NCBI GenBank assembly: GCA_028023455.1
Contig: JAQFVV010012424.1
Coordinates: 1-64,000, forward strand
Direction of reading: 5' to 3'
Source: Epiperipatus broadwayi
Taxonomy: Eukaryota > Onychophora > Udeonychophora > Euonychophora > Peripatidae
DNA: 64,000 nt
In this document: positions 1-12,054 of the stretch, piece by piece
Numbering within the stretch: the first letter of the stretch is position 1
Layout: every line of letters starts with the position of its first letter
Program-made: the position numbers and the translations under genes
Notes under the pieces: model-generated
What the model was told of the DNA's origin: nothing
What the model saw: only the letters and a program-made list of their open reading frames with translations
The model's database searches: none

Positions 1-186
1 ACTTTACTTCAATTAGTAAATTCTTATTTTAGACTTTAATTAGTGAATGTTTGATTTAGATTTTAATTAATGAATGTTATCATATAAAACAATCTATCTT
101 ATTTCCGTATTTTAATCAAAACCCCGATAACGTTTTTTACTTGTATTTTTAAAATCTGCCTTTTTATTTTTACTTCTGGAGTACAC
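1..186 (-). other. AT-rich edge with possible gag-linker remnant
   Basis: No complete gene is visible. On the minus strand, bases 186-115 read as an open basic stretch ending KKRYRGFD before a stop. Its lysine-rich composition, ending in a Y-R-x-G-like string, is what one would expect of a degraded linker plus the start of a zinc knuckle. The minus-strand gag at 5962-6598 stops just as it meets (AAT)n, so this could be its continuation across the inserted block. This is inference from about 24 codons and could be chance. Confidence 0.2.
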
Positions 187-639
<453 letters not shown>

Positions 640-1362
640 CAAAGTGATGTAGATAATTTCTTGAATTGGTGTGAATATAATTATATAGATATAAATATGG
701 ATAAGTGCTCCATTGTCTCTTACTCTAGAAAATCTGAAGTCTTAAGGTTTTCCTATTATATTGGGGACTCTAAAATTATAACAAATGATCATCAAAGAGA
801 TCTCGGAATAATATTTTCCAATAATGGATCTTTTCGTAATCACATTAATTTTATGGTGAATAAATCTTTTAAAATTGTAGGAGCTATTTACAGATATGGA
901 AAAGCATTTAATAAATTTACAAAGATTAAACTTTTTATATCCTTAGTTCTTCCCATCTTGGAGTATGGTTCAATTATATGGAATCCTCATAACAGGACAG
1001 ATATCATAAGAATTCAGTCTGTTTTTGACAAATTTGCAAAATTAAATAGTTTAAGTAATGAACACTATATTGATTTACTACTGAGACGAAAAACAAGAGA
1101 TCTCAAACTTCTTCATAAATTCATCTCCCAGAATATTTCTGTATCTAATTTGCTTTCTAACTTAGGTACTAAAAAAAAAAAAAATTATAATACTCGTACT
1201 CATAATGTTTTTGAACTGAAAAATTGTAAATCTGATGTATTAAGATTTTCCCCTTTATTTCGTTTACCTAGAACTTATAACAAAGATTTTGGTAATGATG
1301 ATGTTTTTAATTTGGATTTTAAACAATTCACTAAAGTCCTCATAAAAAAATATTTTCCTTAA
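640..1362 (+). pseudogene. LINE ORF2 C-terminal fragment (copy A)
   Basis: About 240 codons, open from the truncation point to a TAA at 1360-1362. It corresponds to the part of a Jockey/CR1-type ORF2 after the reverse-transcriptase catalytic motifs. A D-N-F-L-N-W-C string just after the breakpoint aligns with D-N-F-S-A-W-C of copy B. It continues through RDLGIIF (thumb region), LVLPILEYGSIIWNP and FSPLFRLP, each with a near-identical counterpart in copy B. The endonuclease and the catalytic YADD are missing because of the 5' truncation, so it cannot be active. No internal stop is present in what remains, suggesting moderate age. Confidence 0.85.
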
Positions 1363-1558
1363 TTTCATTTGATATATTGCCTTTTTATTTATTTGTGCAT
1401 TTTATTGATTTTCTATTTTATTGGTATTATTTATTTTATTATTATTATTATTATTTTTTTTTTTAATGCTTATTTAGATTTGTATTATTGTGCAATCTAT
1501 AATTGGCTAAATGCTGTTGATATGTACATTAAATAAATAAAGAATTGAATTGAATTGA
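640..1558 (+). mobile_element. 5'-truncated Jockey/CR1-type LINE (copy A)
   Basis: LINE fragment that begins mid-codon-frame at 640, directly after (ATT)n, and runs through the C-terminal part of ORF2 and a T-rich 3' UTR. It ends in AATAAA-like sequence, three GAATT units and then another (ATT)n tract. The last ~70 bp (TATAATTGGCTAAATGCTGT region) closely match the end of copy B at 5821-5878, so the terminus is family-specific. The severe 5' truncation is typical of target-primed reverse transcription. The protein is only moderately similar to copy B, so this is another subfamily. Confidence 0.85.
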
Positions 1559-1894
<336 letters not shown>

Positions 1895-1900
1895 GGTTGA

Positions 1901-2826
1901 TTGTACTTATGTTATTCATCTTTTAGGAATAATACCTTAGAAATATCCTCATTCTTTATTAGAGATAAAGGTAAAAACAGTTTTGGGAAAAAAGATAAAA
2001 ATAAAAACAATAGCATTTATAATGTTGATTATAAAGGTAATAATAAGATATTAGATCAGGATTTTCATTCACGTGATGAATATATTGGATGTGGAATTGA
2101 TAATAGTACAAGATACAATAAAGGAAAAGTTTATAAAACTAAAATTTATAGGCAGTCTGATAAATATCAAAAACAATTTTCTAGACTTAATGATGATGAA
2201 AAATTTAACAAGTTTTCTGGCTTTTCTGTTAATAATTCATCGCTGGGATATTATGATAATTTTACTGATAAAAAGTATATATTGAAGGATTCCGATCTTC
2301 ACATTCTGTTCCAAAAAAGTATAGTAGTAATTTTTCTGGTGACTTTTCTAAATCAAATTTCAGAAGAAAAAATTGTCTAGCGAATGCTGATAGAGGTTTT
2401 TTTACTCATAGAGCAAATTATTCGCATTTCTCTAAATATAACAATTATATTGATAATGAGGTTAATGTGGGAAATGGTTTGGGATGCTCTTTTTCAACTT
2501 CTGGTAAAAAAGGTAGACTACCTGTGGAAAGGGGGTTTGGTATTTCTAAAATTCATAATAATATTATTAATAATATTAATACAAAATTTAATAAATATTT
2601 TGTTTCTAATATGCCAGTGAGTCTTAATTCATATAATATTAAGGTCTTTCTTGAAAAACATTTAAGAACTAGGATCATATGTCATGAAATTAATATGTAT
2701 AACTTGAAATCTTCTTGCTTTTATATATCTGCTCCTGCTCATAAACATAGTGATTTAATCTCTTCCAATTTATGGCCTCGTGGTGCTTCCATTCTTTTTT
2801 TTATGGAACTTTGGCTAATTCTTTAA
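1901..2826 (+). pseudogene. LINE ORF1 (gag-like), frameshifted (copy B)
   Basis: ORF1 precedes ORF2 by 160 bp. The first part (1901-about 2275) is a hydrophilic, Asn/Lys/Asp/Ser-rich, probably disordered region with no ATG near its start. Around 2270-2290 the coding frame shifts by one base. The second part (2272-2826) continues low-complexity sequence and then becomes a compact C-terminal region (about 2600-2826). That region ends with NLWPRGASILFF, resembling the conserved tryptophan/proline tail of ORF1 proteins in Jockey/CR1-type elements. No CCHC knuckle is visible. The role by family knowledge is RNA-binding chaperone or RNP assembly. The frameshift should make it non-functional. Confidence 0.6.
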
Positions 2827-2986
2827 AACTTTAGTGGTATTTATTTATTTATTTTCTTTGTTTTCTTTGATTTCTTATTTTCTTTATTTTCTTTTATTTC
2901 TTATTTTCTTTATTCACTATACTTACTTACATTTTCCTTTACTTGATTTCATTTATTTATTTGTTTTGATTTATTTTTAATTTAAT

Positions 2987-5734
2987 ATGGTAGGGCTGTC
3001 TTGCTTTTATATGAATGTTAGAGGGATGAGAACTAAGTGTGTGGAAATTAAACAATTCTTCGAAACAGAGCATTTTGATTTGATATTTTTTACAGAGACT
3101 TGGTTAAATCAACAATTTTCTGATTGTTCTTTCCTTGATAATAGGTATAATATTTTACGTACGGATAGATCTTTAGAATATGCAGCTAGAGGAGGTGGTA
3201 CTCTTATTGCTATCAACAAAAATGTTTTATATAAAGATCTATGTTTTACTTCTTCTGTATGTGAATCTACATGGTGTGAAGTTTACATGGATCATAATTT
3301 TAAATGTATATTGGGAAATATTTATTTTAAACCTAATATCTCACTTTTAGAGCTTGATTACTTCTTGACAGCACTTGAAGATTTTTTGATTAGATATAAT
3401 AATATTATCATTGTTGGTGATTTGAATATGCCTGATTTATTTAAGGGTAAGATTATTACGCATTATTCTTTATTATCTCAGAAAGCTTTAAGAATGCTTA
3501 GATTTTGCAAATTTTTTGGGCTTCAACAATATAACCCTGTTGTTAATAGTTTTCAGCGTACTTTAGATTGTGTTCTTTGTAATGTACCAATAGTTAGTAA
3601 TTTTCACTTTGTCTCTGTTTCTTTTCCAATTGATGTTCATCATCCACCTATCGAATTTTATATTAAGATGTGTTATTCTAAAATTACTTGTTTTAATGTT
3701 GTGAAAAGGGATTATGGGAGGGGTAATTATGTTGATCTTTGTAGAAAATTTTCTGAAGTTGATTGGAATAATATGTACTCAATTAATGATGTGAATTTTT
3801 GCTTGGATTATTTTTTGAAAATTTTTAATGGTTTTATTGATGTATATATTCCTAATAAATTATCGTTTAACAAAGGTTATCCTCTGTGGTTTTCATATAC
3901 TCTTATTAAGATTATTAAAAGGAAATCTTACCATCATAGACTCTATTTTAAGACACAGAATATAATTTATTATAATAATTTTATCAATTTTAGAAGATTG
4001 GCTAAATATATCTATAAACGAGATTTACAAGAGTATATAAAACAAATTGAAATTAATATTTCTTCTAATCCTAGAGAATTCTGGAATTTTGTTAATAATT
4101 CAGGCTTGGGTAAGAAAAAGGTTCAAATGACTCACGGTTCTGCATTAAATGCAGATGATTTTTCTAAACATTTTGCAGAGTTATACTTTTCACAACATGG
4201 AATTGATTCTAAAATTACATTTCCTGGCAATTTGTCTAGTGCTAAATGTACAATTGATCATATCTCTAGGGAAGATGTTATTGTAGCTATTAGGAGGCTT
4301 AAGACTCACTCTAGTTTAGGATGTGATAATATTCCTTCTTTTATTTATAAGGGGCTAGCCGAATTTATTGCAGTACCTCTTGCCTTTGTTTTTAATCTGT
4401 CTCTTAATTCCAGTACTTTTCCTAGTGTTTTGAAATGTGCTAAAATGGTTCCAATCTTCAAAAATGGTGATCGAGATTGTGTTTCTAATTATAGACCAAT
4501 TTCTGTTTTGCATACCATTGCAAGAATTTTTGAGAGATGTATTTATAATAAAATTATTTCAGATGTGGGTAAGATAATTTCTTCTTCTCAACATGGTTTT
4601 AGTCCTAATAGATCAATTGATAGTAATCTACTGACAATTTATGATCATATAGCTCATGCTATTGAAGATCGTCAAAGACTAGATGTTATTTATTTTGATT
4701 TGTCAAAAGCCTTTGATAAAGTTGATCACAGTGTTTTACTTCATAAATTACATAAAATAGGTTTCTCTAATAAACTTGTATATTGGTTTCAATCATTTCT
4801 ATGTAGTCGTACAGCATATACTAAATTCAATAATAAAGTTTCATTTAATTTTGAATGCAATTTAGGTGTTCCACAGGGTAGTATTTTAGCACCCATGCTG
4901 TTTAATGTTTACATTAATGATCTTAATGATTGCTTGAGATATTCTTTTCTGTTAAGCTATGCTGATGACTGTAAGATTTTTAGAAGAATTGTATCAGTGA
5001 ACGATTGTGTTCTCCTTCAGAAGGATATTGATAACTTTAGTGCTTGGTGTCAGTCAAATAATATGACAGTTAATTTTGATCAATGTTCCTTTATGTCTTA
5101 TTCCAAAAAATCTGAAGTTTTACAGTTTTATTATTATATCAATTCTCATAAAATTATTTCAGTTAAATGCCAAAAAGATCTTGGAATTATGTTTTCTTGT
5201 AATGGATCTTTTATTCCTCATTTTGAAATGATTGTTGGTAAAGCTTTTAAGGTTATGGGTGCCATTCTTAGACATGGTTATCAGTTCAGTAATGATACTA
5301 AACGGAAATTGTTTTTTTCATTGGTTCTTCCTATTATTGAATATGGTTCAATAATTTGGAACCCTAGTTCTTTGCAAGGATGTAACTTGTTGCAGTCTAT
5401 TTCAAAGAAGTTTTTCAAATATGTTTCTTGGGAGGGTAAAATGATTAATCTTTCATCTAGATGAAAGTATAGGGATTTGAAATATTTTTATAAAATTGTT
5501 AATAAACAGGTTATTTTATCAGATATAGTTTCAACTATCTCAGTTAGGTCTTTGAGTTATGATACTAGGTCTACTTGTGTATATCAGATTCAAACATGCC
5601 GTTCTAATATTCTTAAATTTTCTCCTTTATTTAGGTTACCCTCTTTATATAATCAAATTGGGAGTAACCTTAATCTGTGTGACATTGATTATAAGAAATT
5701 TTGTAAACTTGTTAAACTGAAATGTGAAGTTTGA
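2987..5734 (+). pseudogene. LINE ORF2: endonuclease-reverse transcriptase, one stop (copy B)
   Basis: ORF2 starts at ATG 2987 and is open for 825 codons to a TGA at 5462-5464, then continues in the same frame to 5734. AGA-TGA there aligns with an Arg-Arg pair in copy A, so TGA most likely replaces an Arg codon. N-terminal APE-type endonuclease (about residues 1-225): NVRG, TETWL, RTDR, GGG and IIVGDLN are visible. The final SDH-type motif reads DVHHPP, so one catalytic position may be changed. Reverse transcriptase (about 450-720): NYRPIS, FDLSKAFDKVDH (D571), GVPQGSILAP, and YADD at residues 658-661 (bases 4958-4969). The C-terminus shares FSPLFRLP with copy A. Its role is target nicking and target-primed cDNA synthesis. 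Confidence 0.92.
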
Positions 5735-5878
5735 TTTTGTCTTTTAAATTTTACTTTATTATGTATACATTTATATTTTCATTTTATGTTATATGTTTTA
5801 TTTTCACTTTTATTGTATGTGCAAGCTGTAATTGGCTTTATGCTGTTGTTTAGCACTTAAATAAATGAATTGAATTGA
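5735..5878 (+). other. LINE copy B 3' UTR with conserved terminus
   Basis: T-rich 3' UTR whose last ~60 bp (GCAAGCTGTAATTGGCTTTA, then CTGTTG, then AAATAAATGAATTGAATT) are shared with copy A at ~1488-1558. A looser match lies on the minus strand at 61808-61880. In this class such conserved ends are the signal recognised by the reverse transcriptase; that role is inferred here. Confidence 0.7.

Positions 5879-5961
<83 letters not shown>
5879..5961. repeat. (ATT)n microsatellite, about 27 units
   Basis: Short array between the 3' end of LINE copy B and the interrupted gag. In the minus-strand gag frame it reads as poly-Asn. Confidence 0.97.
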
Positions 5962-5962
<1 letters not shown>

Positions 5963-6598
5963 TTCTCTGTCTGCCTTCAGTGTTGTATGAGTAAAACTAT
6001 TTTCTGTTTTATATATAATCGCTCTATTTTCTACTTCGGTCTTATTTCTAAATGCTGCAGCCTGTTCTAAAACTGCTTCAAAAGCGTTACCCTTTTTGAT
6101 CGCCAATTCATAAGTCAAATCTGATTCTGTTAATAGGTTTTGTCTTAACCTTTCATCTGCCATTCCCCAAAGCAACTGATCTAATAAAGCTTGGTCACCA
6201 TAATTTCCATATCGACAGTCTTTTATCAACTGCCTTAATGCTATGTCATACTCTTTTATTTTTTCACCGTTTGCTAGCCTTCTGTTACGCAATGCCAATC
6301 TTGCTATGAATTTAGATGGTTGCGGGCTGAAATAATCTGTTATTTTCTGTACTATTTCTTCATATTCGACTGAGTCCAAAATAGGTCCCTCAAATAACTT
6401 ATTTACTATTCCTATTAATCTCTTCCCTGACAAACATAATAAAGCTGCCACTTTTCTACTATTGTCCGTAATTTCGTTCAACTTAAAAAAATTCTGCAAC
6501 TGAATTCTATATAATGGCCATTCCCCTGGATTTTCTATATTAAATTCAGATATTGACCCCTGTCCAATCGACATTTTCTTATCTACAAGTTTGTTCAA
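5962..6598 (-). pseudogene. Gypsy-type gag (capsid region), interrupted
   Basis: Minus-strand reading frame from ATG 6598 (a second Met follows at residue 9), open for about 212 real codons and then running into (AAT)n at 5961. The order of features fits the capsid of Ty3/Gypsy-type Gag: a PGEWPLY motif near residue 25, hydrophobic helices, DYFSPQPS, the RLANGEKIKEYDIALRQL helix, CRYGNYGDQALLDQLLWGM, ADERLRQNLL, then an Ala-rich helix. Gag builds the virus-like particle. The C-terminus and any zinc knuckle are absent on this side. There are no internal stops before the break, so the insertion hit a fairly intact gene. No matching pol lies in the window, and the LTR to its right has the opposite orientation, so this belongs to another element or a rearranged one. 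Confidence 0.75.
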
Positions 6599-6689
6599 CT
6601 GACTGCGCCAATTTGCTTTATATTCAAAATTTGCTTTATATTCAAATTTACTTTATATTCAAAAATCTATCAGCATGCTAATACAAAAA

Positions 6690-6773
6690 AAAACTCTGAA
6701 TATGGACTTAAAATTTAAGAATAAAATTAGTTTAAACCCCTATTTTATTTTCATCTCCTGGTCCTGGAGGTAT
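6690..6773 (+). other. 3' internal end of a Gypsy element
   Basis: The stretch around TTTAAGAATAAAATTAGTTT and the following CCTGG..GGAGGTAT matches the sequence just before the 3' LTR of the 43-50 kb Gypsy (48745-48799) in order and orientation. It therefore marks the internal end of a related plus-strand element whose coding part is missing. Confidence 0.6.
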
Positions 6774-7880
6774 TGTAATGTTTATTTATATATGGTACAA
6801 ATATATTGGCATTTGGTAAAGGAAAAGGTAAATTTAACGATCTTATTAAAAGATGCAATTAAAAATTTTTTTTACTTGGTATAATTTTTTTTTTAAATGT
6901 ACAATGAAAGTTACATTTTTCGTTCATATTTTTTTTTATGTGATTAAAAATAAAAGTTAAAATTGGAAAGAATAAAAGACACACAGATTTCTAATCTAGT
7001 TAAACTAAAGAAAAGAAAGAATTCCACATGCAGATTTCAATTAGTAAAATCTTTCTAACTTTAATTAAAGATGGTGGAATTGTTTTAAAAAAAAGACTTT
7101 ATAACTAAAATTTAAGAAGGAATGTACAAGATTATTATCTCGTATGTTGATAAAAGATCAAAAGAAAATATGCTCAGAAGTCTGAAAACCAGACCTCTAG
7201 TATAAAAGGGAATACCAGTGTGATCAGCATCTTGTGTGTTTTCCTTTTGGCTGGTCCTGGATCATGAAATCCATGACCACTCTACACTGAAATAATTCTT
7301 GATGCTGGAGTGGATCGAAGCTTTTGACATCGTTCATCATGAAGACCGTCAACCCCAGAAAAGCTTTCGTGATTAGCCTTTAGAACCAGGATCAAGAACA
7401 AGTTAAAACTAATTGCCATGAGCTCATTCTACCTCATGAAAAACTATGCATGGTAATCAAAAATCTTTGAAAACTTGCTAAACTTACCAGTAAGCTATGA
7501 TTAATTATTCCCGATCGTGACTAAAATTAAACTTATAATATAAACCTGATAGAGACATTAATTCTCTCATTCAAGAGAACTTTTATTTTAAAGAAATTTC
7601 TAGAAGAAATTTGGAAGTGAACTGTAATTGTTTAATTGTTTTTTTTAATTAATTGATTCATGTCTAGATTAGCATGTGTGCATTCTTTTCAACTTATTAG
7701 TAATTTATCTTTAAATATTTTAATTTGTTAGAATAAAATATTTATTTCTAATATCAACTTTTCATTGTGCTTTATTAATGATAGTTATTAAATTTATTAA
7801 TGTTAAGTTTATTAGCATTCGAGTGTAAATTACTTTTGCCAATATTTGATGACTAAGCCCCAGGAATAATATCTAAAAAA
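6774..7880 (+). mobile_element. Gypsy LTR, right boundary approximate
   Basis: Starts TGTAATGTTTATTTATATAT, aligning with the LTR start at 43430. A TATAAAAGGG promoter-like box lies about 425 bp in (near 7200), against about 400 bp in the 43 kb LTR. Near 7730-7770 a GAATAAAATATTTATT..TTCATTGTGC stretch resembles a similar run in the 44.4 kb LTR. The right edge cannot be set because similarity fades after about 7880. With only the internal tail on its left, it is a 3' LTR remnant. Confidence 0.5.
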
Positions 7881-8640
7881 AATAATAATAATAACCTTAG
7901 CTACGGTAAACTATGACCCAGTTCTTTTAAAAAATCATTTTCCTTTTAATTTATGATGTGCGATGCGACGGATTTCAGCGGATTCTTATATGAATCCTGG
8001 TACCCTTATAAAAATAAATAAAAGGCTGATTCTGCAGTTAGCATAAGTTGAAATAATTGGTAGGTCAGTTAATCAGGAAATATAGCTATGTTTTATAGAA
8101 ATATGAACGAAATATTTGCATTTTCTGTATTCATAGCTTGATTAACTTTCACTAAATTTACGGTGAGTAAAATAAGGCCTACCAGAATCTATTAAAATGT
8201 GGAGAACGTTACAAAGGATATAAAATAAGTATTTAAAACTGTCTATTTCATCAAACCAGATCTGATAGACTTCTCATTCCAGCATGTGAAACATTTGCAA
8301 TATGCCCTATATGGTTTAACTGTGGTTGTAATGGACTGTGTACTTCAAAGTTCATGGATTGCAGTTTGATGGTTTAGTTTCATTATTTTAGTGTTTGAAC
8401 TTCTTATGAACTCCCCAACAATAAAGCTATTTGATTGTTTTTTATGTGTAATATCGGTGTTGGCAATAACGATTAAGTAGAAAGTTGTAATGGTAATGAA
8501 AATATATATATATATTTCTACATATAGGTATATCTAATGCATTATCTCTGGTTGATGAAGAATCTTCAAAGCGTAAATATAAAACAATATTTATAAATAA
8601 GCAGTTGTCAAAGTTTAATAATAATTAATAATAAAAATAA
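7881..8640. other. AT-rich non-coding, nothing recognised
   Basis: No coding signal, repeat array or RNA gene is recognisable. There is a short (TA)n near 8505-8515 only. The far end of the preceding LTR could extend into this stretch. Confidence 0.5.
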
Positions 8641-9600
8641 CAGTTCAGCAGCAAGAGGCAACTTGTTCACAAACAAGTTAACAAGCTCTAGTTTTTCATG
8701 CTCCAAAAGTATTCAAAACCTAAGCCTGACAAGGTAAAAACGTTATCCTGATATATCTCTTTCAATTTTCAATGAACTGATAATTAAATTAATAATTTTG
8801 TGTTCATTTTTCATTATAAATATCAATTAAAATCAAATCACCCAACGATAATTTTAGAAAACAATATGGCAACAAAGCCATCACATGACCAAATGCTTGA
8901 CACCAATATTATCAGCACAGAGTTTCAAAATTCAAGGTTCAATCAAACATAAGCTTATTTTTAATTTTATTGAGTAAATTCCGGTCTTTGTTGCAAAAAA
9001 AAAATCCAATTTCAATTTTAGCAGCAAGCAATTCACTTGCTCACAAACAAGTTGACCAGCTCTAGTATTTTATGCTTAAAAATTAATTGAAAATCTTAGT
9101 CTAACATAAGATAATATATTTTTAATCAGTTGATTACTTATTTCCAACTTTATGTTACATTTTTTATTCAAACTTTCAATTAAAATCCAGTTACTTAACG
9201 ATAATTTTTTTAAAAAGCCATCCCATCACGAGTGTTTGCTGCCAAGAATATCAGCACCGAGTTTCAAAGTCGAAAGGTCATTCAAGCATATGATTATTTT
9301 TACTGTTATTGTAGCAAACTCCAATCTTTGTTTAGTAATAAAAATTCGATTTCAAGTTCCTAAAAATCAGTTCACTTACAACCAAGTTAATAAGCTCTGG
9401 CTGTTTATGCTTATAAAGTAGTCAAAATTTTAAGCTAGCAAGTTATAAAAAAAAAAAAAAAACTAATTTTATATACCTTTTTCAATTTCCAATCAGTTGA
9501 GAATTTATTGTCAATTTTGTGTTAAATTTTTCATTCAAATCTTTAACTAACATCAAGTTATTAGATAATTTCAAAAAATGTATGTCACTTCCAATAACAT
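8640..9600. repeat. Diverged tandem repeat, about 340-375 bp units, 3 copies
   Basis: Copies begin near 8647 (AGCAGCAAG, then CACAAACAAGTTAACAAGCT), 9020 (AGCAGCAAGC, then CACAAACAAGTTGACCAGCT) and 9362 (CAGTTCACTTACAACCAAGT). Each unit then carries the same order of motifs: CAATTTTCAAT, TTTTTCATT, AACGATAATTTT, ATCAGCAC.GAGTTTCAAA. Divergence is high and indels are common, so this is an old local amplification. No ORF is conserved between units. Confidence 0.75.
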
Positions 9601-10050
9601 TGCCGAGCCTAACCACCTACCCATATTTTATCCTGTCTTTCTATGTTTGCATCTCTACCCATAAATCTCACACTTAAACCACATCAAAAGCCTCATTCAG
9701 CCTTTAACACAGCCAAATCCAGAATCTGACCAACCTATCACAAACTCCAACTAAACAATTGCAACCAGTTCTAACATAGCTATACCACCAACCCCCTTTG
9801 GAAATTGGGACCCTCTACTCATGAACCTCATACTTAAACTTCATCAAAAACCTTACTCAGCCTCCATTTCTAACACATAATTAGACCCAGAATCTGACCA
9901 ACCTACCACACCACCACTCCTTCGGGAACACTTGTCTATTTAAATGCACCAGAAAACAGGCATGCCAGAGTTGTATCAATTGTGAAAGCAATCCTGCCTT
10001 GCCTCCCACCCATATCACACCCTCTCCAACCCATGTTGCCAATGAAACCA
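9600..10050. repeat. C-rich stretch with ~190-bp direct duplication
   Basis: Unusually C-rich and G-poor on this strand compared with its surroundings. A unit containing ACTTAAACCACATCAAAAGC and AGAATCTGACCAACCTATCA (about 9660-9750) recurs at about 9830-9920 with the same order. No protein family was recognised in any frame. Confidence 0.55.
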
Positions 10051-10261
10051 AGAGAAAACATAGTCACACAAAGAAGATTCAGCACCATAAAAATAAAAAA
10101 TAACTGACATTGATCTCATATCAGTGCAGACCTCACAGACAATTGCCATACTATCTTGGAAATTGCTAGTCCCTCACTTATGTTAGCCAGATAGCCCAAC
10201 CATATATAAAACTAAACCTGATTTGCATCTGTAGATACATAAATTTAGAGAATGTGGTAAT

Positions 10262-10608
10262 CATGTTTAAATCAATAAATCAATGTTTGCATATGTAAAC
10301 CTACAACTACAGATTGCTCATGTAACCATAGCAATCCAAGTTATATAAAACTCCTGTAAATAATTCCCAGCATATAAAAATTACTGTAATTTCATGTAAA
10401 TCAATAAATCAACTTTTATATATGTAAATCTACATCTATAAATTGCCCATGTAACCACAGTAATCCAAGCTATGTGAAACCCTTGTAACTAATCCACAGC
10501 ATGTAAAAATTCTTGCAATCCAATCAACTTTTATATATGTAAACCTACAACTGCAGATTGCCCACGTAAACACAGCAATCAAATCTATGTAAAATTCTTG
10601 TAACTCTC
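10262..10608. repeat. Tandem repeat, about 120-127 bp units, 3 copies
   Basis: Three units start near 10271, 10398 and 10518. Each contains TATATGTAAA.CTACA, then AGATTGC.CATGTAA, CACAGCAATC.AA and a TGTAA.AATTC.TGTAA segment. The first two share AAATCAATAAATCAA at their start. Minisatellite-like and moderately diverged. Confidence 0.75.
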
Positions 10609-10654
10609 AAAGACAAATTATTATGCTTATCACTGAATCATCATCATCATCATC

Positions 10655-10770
10655 ATAAATAGCTTAGATCATAAAAAGTTTGATTGCCAGAACTGGAATT
10701 GATCCAAGAACCTTTGTTCCAAAAATGTGAAACTTTTACTATTGCACTAATCCATACAAGGAAAGAGTTA
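10655..10770 (-). mobile_element. Possible tRNA-derived SINE head
   Basis: On the minus strand an A-box-like AGTGCAATAGTAAAAG (about 10747-10732) is followed about 30 bp later by a B-box-like TTGGATCAATTCC (10707-10695), the spacing of a tRNA-type RNA polymerase III promoter. Both boxes are degenerate and no tail or target duplication is clear. Low confidence. Confidence 0.3.
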
Positions 10771-11271
10771 AGATTAACAAAACTACTTGAAAAAAAAAAA
10801 CGTTTTTCATAGAAAAAAGTTCAATTTAATGTTTAAAATATCTTTTATAAATTTAACTTAGAAATTCTGTTTGTTGGTTTATGTCAGATTTTGTCATCAA
10901 ATTTAATATATTTTTAGCAAATGGATTTTTTTCAAATATTGTCCACATGTTACAAATTGATGACAATACAATATGACAATGAAATATTTCAGAGTTGTCT
11001 GATGATTTATATAATCTAAGAGTATTTATGGGTCAAATTTCAAATGCATTGATATCAGTTGAGTAAGTTTTCAGTGACATGCATGTGATGGAAGTATATG
11101 GGTTTTTTTAAAAAAAAAGCTTAAGCTAAAAAATGTTTGCAGTCAACAAATCTTAATTTCTCTTAATTGAAAAAGTTGCTTTTTAAAAAATTGTTTCCTT
11201 ATTAAGTAAAATAATATTGAAATTAAGGTGTGTGAATTTCTTTCAAATATATATGTATTATAATAAATGCT

Positions 11272-11582
11272 TTTATTTACTATCCACAAAAAGCCAAAAA
11301 TAATTGCTTTCTTCAATCACAATTTTGGTTTTTATAGTTAACATGGAATAAAAGTGTGTAATGTCCAGAAACTAATTATTTTATCACTATAAGGATTTTT
11401 ATATTTAACTTAAAAATAAAAAGATGGGGCATTGAGAAATTAATTTATTCAATCACTAATTACAGTAACTGAATTAATTAATTTCTGGATGTTCCAAACT
11501 TTTATTTCACTTTAAATATAAATACATAAATTGTAGTTGAAGAAAGCAGTTATTTTTGTCTTTTCAATAGACAGTAAATAAG
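11272..11582. repeat. Foldback element, arms about 110 bp
   Basis: The left arm (from TTATTTACTATCCAC through AATAATTGCTTTCTTCAA, GGAATAAAAGTGTG, to GTCCAGAAACTAATT) pairs imperfectly with the right arm (AATTAATTTCTGGATG ... TTGAAGAAAGCAGTTATTTT ... AGTAAATAAG). The centre holds AT-rich DNA. No coding capacity, consistent with a foldback-type non-autonomous element. Confidence 0.65.
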
Positions 11583-12046
11583 TGTCTATAAAATATTATA
11601 TATATTATCTTGTGTACATATATTTATTTATCTATGGATGTTTGCATATATAATGCAGAAACAAAAGGCAATTTATTTTGAAAGTAAATGTTAAAAAAAT
11701 AATATTAAATTTTATTTAAATTTTTTTTTTTTAAAAAAAAAGGCAATTTACTTTTTATTTGCTTCTAGACCCAAAAGAAATATATGTAATTTTGATATAT
11801 TTTCAAAATAAATTGCTTTAATTCTCTTAGGCATGCTATATTATTGCCATGTTAAAATATTAGAATCTTTGCAATAATTATACCTAATCTTAATTTATAA
11901 TTTTTGCTAAGTTATTATCTTCAATTACAAATTGTATGACTCTTTTGGAACCATATAACATGAGTTTTAACATATTATGTAATACAAATATTTATTATCA
12001 ACTATCTGATTATTCATATCGAAAGATATATCACTATTATATATTA
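11583..12046. other. AT-rich non-coding with a small hairpin
   Basis: Contains a second, smaller inverted repeat with 17-bp arms GGCAATTTATTTTGAAA (about 11668) and its complement near 11815, enclosing A/T runs. Otherwise nothing recognised. Confidence 0.45.
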
Positions 12047-12054
12047 TGTATGGA

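Larger units (their letters stand above)
1895..5878 (+). mobile_element. Near full-length Jockey/CR1-type LINE (copy B)
   Basis: Non-LTR retrotransposon of about 4.0 kb with ORF1, a T-rich spacer (2827-2986), ORF2 (endonuclease plus reverse transcriptase) and a 3' UTR. It ends AAATAAATGAATTGAATTG and continues straight into (ATT)n. The 5' end abuts (ATT)n too. Damage is light: one frameshift in ORF1 and one in-frame stop near the ORF2 end. Clade placement (Jockey/CR1 group) rests on the domain order and RT motifs read by eye; no phylogeny was run. Confidence 0.88.
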
